From: BOG-908 sp965198855
GTDB taxonomy: Bacteria > Pseudomonadota > Alphaproteobacteria > Acetobacterales > Acetobacteraceae
Direction of reading: 5' to 3'
NCBI GenBank assembly: GCA_965198855.1
Contig: CBDAPZ010000001.1
Location: forward strand, 806,001-870,000
DNA: 64,000 nucleotides
In this document: positions 61,244 to 64,000 of the stretch, piece by piece
Layout: the number at the start of each line of letters is the position of its first letter
Numbering within the stretch: position 1 is the first letter of the stretch
Program-made: the position numbers and the translations under genes
The notes under the pieces: model-generated
What the model was told of the DNA's origin: nothing
The model's database searches: none
The model's input: the letters and a program-made list of their open reading frames with translations, nothing else

Positions 61244-61894
61244 CTACAGGACGCTGGAGGCCAGGTTCACGGTCAGGGCGATGATGACCGTGTTGAACAG
61301 GAAGCCCAACAGGCCGTGCAGGGTGGCGAGGCGACGGAGCTTTCGCGAGGTGATCTGCACGTCTGAGACCTGGAAGGTCATGCCGAGGACGACGGCGAAG
61401 TACGTAAAGTCCCAATAGTCGGGCTTGTTCTCGTTGGGAAACTCGAGGCCGCCATCCAGGTCGGAGGTGGGGGTGATGCGGCTGTAATATTCGTGGGCGT
61501 AGCGCAGGGCGAAGATGGCCTGGGTGAGCAGCCAGGAGATCGCCAGCGTGGCGACGACGACGCCCACCTTCTCGCCTTTCACCGCGCCCACCGCATCCTT
61601 CATGCTGCCGAACTCGCCGAGGATTGCCGCGAAGCTGGCGACGGCGCCGGCGAGCACGACGAAGAACAGCGACCACTCGCCGGTCTCCTGGGCGCGCGCA
61701 TTCTCCTCCATGCGGCTGTGTTGGCAGGTCGCGAAGAGGAACAGGATCAGGATCAGATAGGCGGCGGCGCCGATATCCCAGGCGGCGATCGCCGAGTCGC
61801 GGGGCGGCCAACCATGCGGCAGTGCTAGAAAACCGAGAATGCCGATGACGATCGAGCTGAAAAGCCGGCCGTGGCCGATGATGAGATTACGCAA
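61244..61894 (-). CDS. DUF1345 membrane protein
   Basis: 216 residues with about five hydrophobic helices and the DUF1345 markers WDIGAAAYLILILFLF, ALRYAHEYY and DYWDFTYFAVVLGMTFQVSDVQI. Found in many proteobacteria, function unknown. Convergent with the LysR gene. Confidence 0.88.
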   Translation of the reverse strand: MRNLIIGHGRLFSSIVIGILGFLALPHGWPPRDSAIAAWDIGAAAYLILILFLFATCQHSRMEENARAQETGEWSLFFVVLAGAVASFAAILGEFGSMKDAVGAVKGEKVGVVVATLAISWLLTQAIFALRYAHEYYSRITPTSDLDGGLEFPNENKPDYWDFTYFAVVLGMTFQVSDVQITSRKLRRLATLHGLLGFLFNTVIIALTVNLASSVL

Positions 61895-61967
61895 TGCTGT
61901 CGACTCCGCACGGGTGCTTGCAGGTGTTGCAGATGTCGCGGCTTTCTGGAAACGCCTATCCGAAGGC

Positions 61968-63167
61968 TCAGGCGCGGATCAAACCGGATGCCGGTGCGGC
62001 TTCGGCACTGCCGGGCAGGATGCCCATCAAATGCGATGATGGCAGACCGAGATGGTCGACGAGAACGCCCTTGATGACGCTGCGCATATCCGTGGTAGGC
62101 GCCAAGTCGCGGTTTTCGAATAGGCGACTGGCGCCGAGGCCCGGCCAGGTGGCGTTGACCCTGCCGCCGGCAATCGCACCGCCCAGCAGGAAAGCGGCGC
62201 TGGCGGTGCCGTGATCGGTGCCTTTGGTGCCGTTGATGCGAGCGGTGCGGCCGAACTCGGTCACTGCCAGGATCGCGGTGCTGCGCCAGGCGGGCCCGAG
62301 GCCGTCGCGTAACGCTGCGAGGCCTGCATCGAGTTGGGCGAATTGCGTATCGAGCCGGCGGGCCTGGGCGGCGTGGGTGTCCCAGCCGCCGATCTCGAGC
62401 ACGGCGATGCGGGGGCCGCCGGGTTGCGCCAGCAGGCGGCCGGCGGCACCGGCGAGGACAGTAAAGCTGTGGTCGTGTTTCGGGTCGCCGAGCGTGCCGC
62501 CGAGCAGGGTGTCGTTGCCGGTCCGGCGGGCGACGGCTTCAGCCAAAGCGGGGCCGGTCACCGGGTCCGTTGCATTGAGCTGCACGAGGCGAGCGTAGAG
62601 ATCGGCGTCGGGTTGGGCGAAATGGTCCGGCGCCCAGGCCTGCACCTTTGCCGGGCCACGTAGCATCAACGGCGCCGAGAGGCCGACCGACAAGGCCATG
62701 TCAGCGCCGGGGCGTTGCGGCAGCAGGGAGACGGCACGGTTCAGCCAGCCGCTGTTCAGGCGCTGGTCGGCGCCGCTTTCCAGAAAATCTTGCGCCTCGA
62801 AATGGCTGCGGCTGCGGTAGTGCCCGGCGGTGGCATGCAGGATGAGCGCGTCGCCGGCGGCATACATGGTGTGCAGCTGTGCCAGCGACGGATGCATGCC
62901 GTAAAAGCCGCCCAGATCGAGCACGCCGCTCGGTTGTCCGGGACCAGGCAGCGCGAGGCCTTCGCGCACACCGGCGAAGGCGGGGTCACCATAGGGTTGG
63001 ACAGCGGAAAGCCCGTCCATGGCGCCGCGTAGGATCACCACAACGAAGCGGCTGTTGGTGTCCGGGGCGGCCAAGGCGAGCGACGTGCTGCCCAGGGTGA
63101 AGGCGGCGCTTAGACCGAGCAGGGCGGCGCGCCTTGATATGGCCGGGCTTCTTGGCAAAATTTGCAT
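61968..63167 (-). CDS. DUF1501 exported protein with Tat-like signal
   Basis: 399 residues. Twin-arginine signal SRRAALLGLSAAFTLGSTSLALAA (about 11-35) then the DUF1501 core: VVVILRGAMDGLSAVQPYGDP, HATAGHYRSRSHFEAQDFLES, LEIGGWDTHAAQ and VTEFGRTARINGTKGTDHGTA. The alkaline-phosphatase-like fold is predicted for this family; no enzymatic role is shown. Starts 4 bp after the DUF1800 gene and is probably co-transcribed with it, the usual pairing. Confidence 0.9.
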   Translation of the reverse strand: MQILPRSPAISRRAALLGLSAAFTLGSTSLALAAPDTNSRFVVVILRGAMDGLSAVQPYGDPAFAGVREGLALPGPGQPSGVLDLGGFYGMHPSLAQLHTMYAAGDALILHATAGHYRSRSHFEAQDFLESGADQRLNSGWLNRAVSLLPQRPGADMALSVGLSAPLMLRGPAKVQAWAPDHFAQPDADLYARLVQLNATDPVTGPALAEAVARRTGNDTLLGGTLGDPKHDHSFTVLAGAAGRLLAQPGGPRIAVLEIGGWDTHAAQARRLDTQFAQLDAGLAALRDGLGPAWRSTAILAVTEFGRTARINGTKGTDHGTASAAFLLGGAIAGGRVNATWPGLGASRLFENRDLAPTTDMRSVIKGVLVDHLGLPSSHLMGILPGSAEAAPASGLIRA

Positions 63168-63171
63168 CGGG

Positions 63172-64000
63172 TCAGCGCCTTAGGAAAGCGGGGGAGGCCA
63201 GCAGCATGGTCATGCCGTCGCGGCGGGAGCCGGCGCCCTTGATGGTGGCAAGGGTCTCGGCGGTCAGCAGGGGACCAAGTATTTCATTGCCCAACTGGGC
63301 GGGGTCCAGCTCGGCCTTGCGGCCGGCTAGGCCGTAGGCGAAATCAACCCTCTGCAGCATGGCTTCGGGGCTCGACCAATCGGCAGCACGATCCGGCCAG
63401 CCGATCGGGAACGGCGCCTGGAACACGCCTTGGCCCAGGCCTGCGACCATGCCCTGCAGGTTTGGCACGTGGTCGGGCGAGGCGCCGACGGCGCGTAGGC
63501 AGGCCACCACATAGTCCTGTGGTGGCCGCAGCTTGGTGCCAGGTTGCCAGGCGCTCGGCAGGTCGAGCAGTGCCACCGACGCCGTAGCGAGATCACCTTG
63601 CGTCCCCTGCAGGATGGCGACAATGCGCTGTACGTCGGCCGGCGACGGCATGTCACCGGTGAAATGCTGGACCAGCTTGGTCGCGATATGGCGGTAAGTG
63701 GCAGGATGCGTGCCGAGATATGCCAGGATATCGCGGCCACCTGCCTCACCTTCCGGCCAGAAACGACCGAGCACCTGGATCTGGCCAGGCTCGTGCAGGC
63801 GCGGGCGAAACTTGAAGCCGCGCGGCTCCTCCTTCACTTCGATCGACCAGCCGGTCAGGATCTTGGCGAAGTTGGTGACATCCTGCTGGGTGTAACCGGC
63901 GGACGGACTTATGGTGTGCAGTTCCAGGCATTCGCGGGCGAGATTCTCGTTTAGGCCACGATGCTGCGCTCTTCCGGCCTGGCTGTCCGGACCGGCTGAG
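63172..64000 (-). CDS. DUF1800 protein (5' end outside window)
   Basis: The minus strand is open from the right edge through 63172 (about 276 residues seen). Motifs GLNENLARECLELHT, YTQQDVTNFAKILTGWS and CLRAVGASPD match DUF1800. An in-frame GTG at 63837 is internal, not the true start. DUF1800 and DUF1501 genes are usually paired and exported together; function unknown. Confidence 0.88.
   Translation of the reverse strand, partial: SAGPDSQAGRAQHRGLNENLARECLELHTISPSAGYTQQDVTNFAKILTGWSIEVKEEPRGFKFRPRLHEPGQIQVLGRFWPEGEAGGRDILAYLGTHPATYRHIATKLVQHFTGDMPSPADVQRIVAILQGTQGDLATASVALLDLPSAWQPGTKLRPPQDYVVACLRAVGASPDHVPNLQGMVAGLGQGVFQAPFPIGWPDRAADWSSPEAMLQRVDFAYGLAGRKAELDPAQLGNEILGPLLTAETLATIKGAGSRRDGMTMLLASPAFLRR

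Noticed and set aside
1..64000. tRNA, rRNA and CRISPR genes
   Set aside because: I looked for cloverleaf ends, T-loop GGTTCGA-type motifs, rRNA-like stretches and regularly spaced repeats and found none that hold together. This is by eye, so a short RNA could be missed.

Overview
The window is about 64 kb of a GC-rich alphaproteobacterial chromosome. The lineage evidence is a GTTC-N7-GTTC LexA operator in front of an imuA-imuB-dnaE2 mutagenesis cassette, a bolA/J-domain/cobS/cobT block, a tamA-tamB pair, and the long translation/envelope run rpsB-tsf-pyrH-frr-uppS-cdsA-dxr-rseP ... bamA-skp-lpxD-fabZ-lpxA-lpxI. The overall flavour suggests Acetobacteraceae (Rhodospirillales), but that family call is an inference. 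No rRNA, tRNA or CRISPR array was recognised.

Layout. 1-733: 5' part of an MFS drug exporter. 894-6832: tamA-tamB. 6859-6945: large inverted repeat between convergent tamB and dnaE2. 6962-12411: imuA-imuB-dnaE2 operon (minus strand) with an SOS operator/promoter. 12505-14695: a complete 2,175-bp IS1595-type element with two passenger genes and 8-bp target duplications. 14801-18063: zapE, a small exported protein, a 2OG-Fe(II) oxygenase and the cobalt/nickel exporter dmeF. 18120-22067: a 1,315-residue TPR plus double-glycosyltransferase protein. 22236-23765: eno and a CsbD-like gene. 24053-31243: rpsB, tsf, pyrH, frr, uppS, cdsA, dxr, rseP. 31280-37825: a small membrane protein and two tandem, paralogous TadE-TadE-TadG(VWA) cassettes sitting between rseP and bamA. 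38047-45328: bamA, skp-like, lpxD, fabZ, lpxA, lpxI. 45386-54406: glyoxalase, YcjX/YcjF pair, acyl-CoA ligase, PAP2 phosphatase, an OmpA-type barrel fusion, a TPR/ATP-grasp protein and small genes. 54495-58582: bolA, a J-domain gene, cobS, cobT. 58608-64000: Lrp regulator, trxB, a LysR regulator, a DUF1345 protein and a DUF1501/DUF1800 pair.

The genes form a few coherent modules. The first is outer-membrane biogenesis: TamA/TamB, BamA, Skp, RseP, and lipid A synthesis by LpxD, FabZ, LpxA and LpxI. Others are SOS mutagenesis (ImuA/ImuB/DnaE2), translation, isoprenoid and phospholipid precursors (UppS, CdsA, Dxr), and cobalt handling (CobS/CobT chelatase, DmeF efflux).

The most distinctive unexplained structure is a family of twelve dispersed palindromic repeats of about 50 bp. 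They sit at gene ends throughout the window. Several supply the stop codon of a neighbouring gene, one contains the dnaE2 start codon, and one was the target of the IS.
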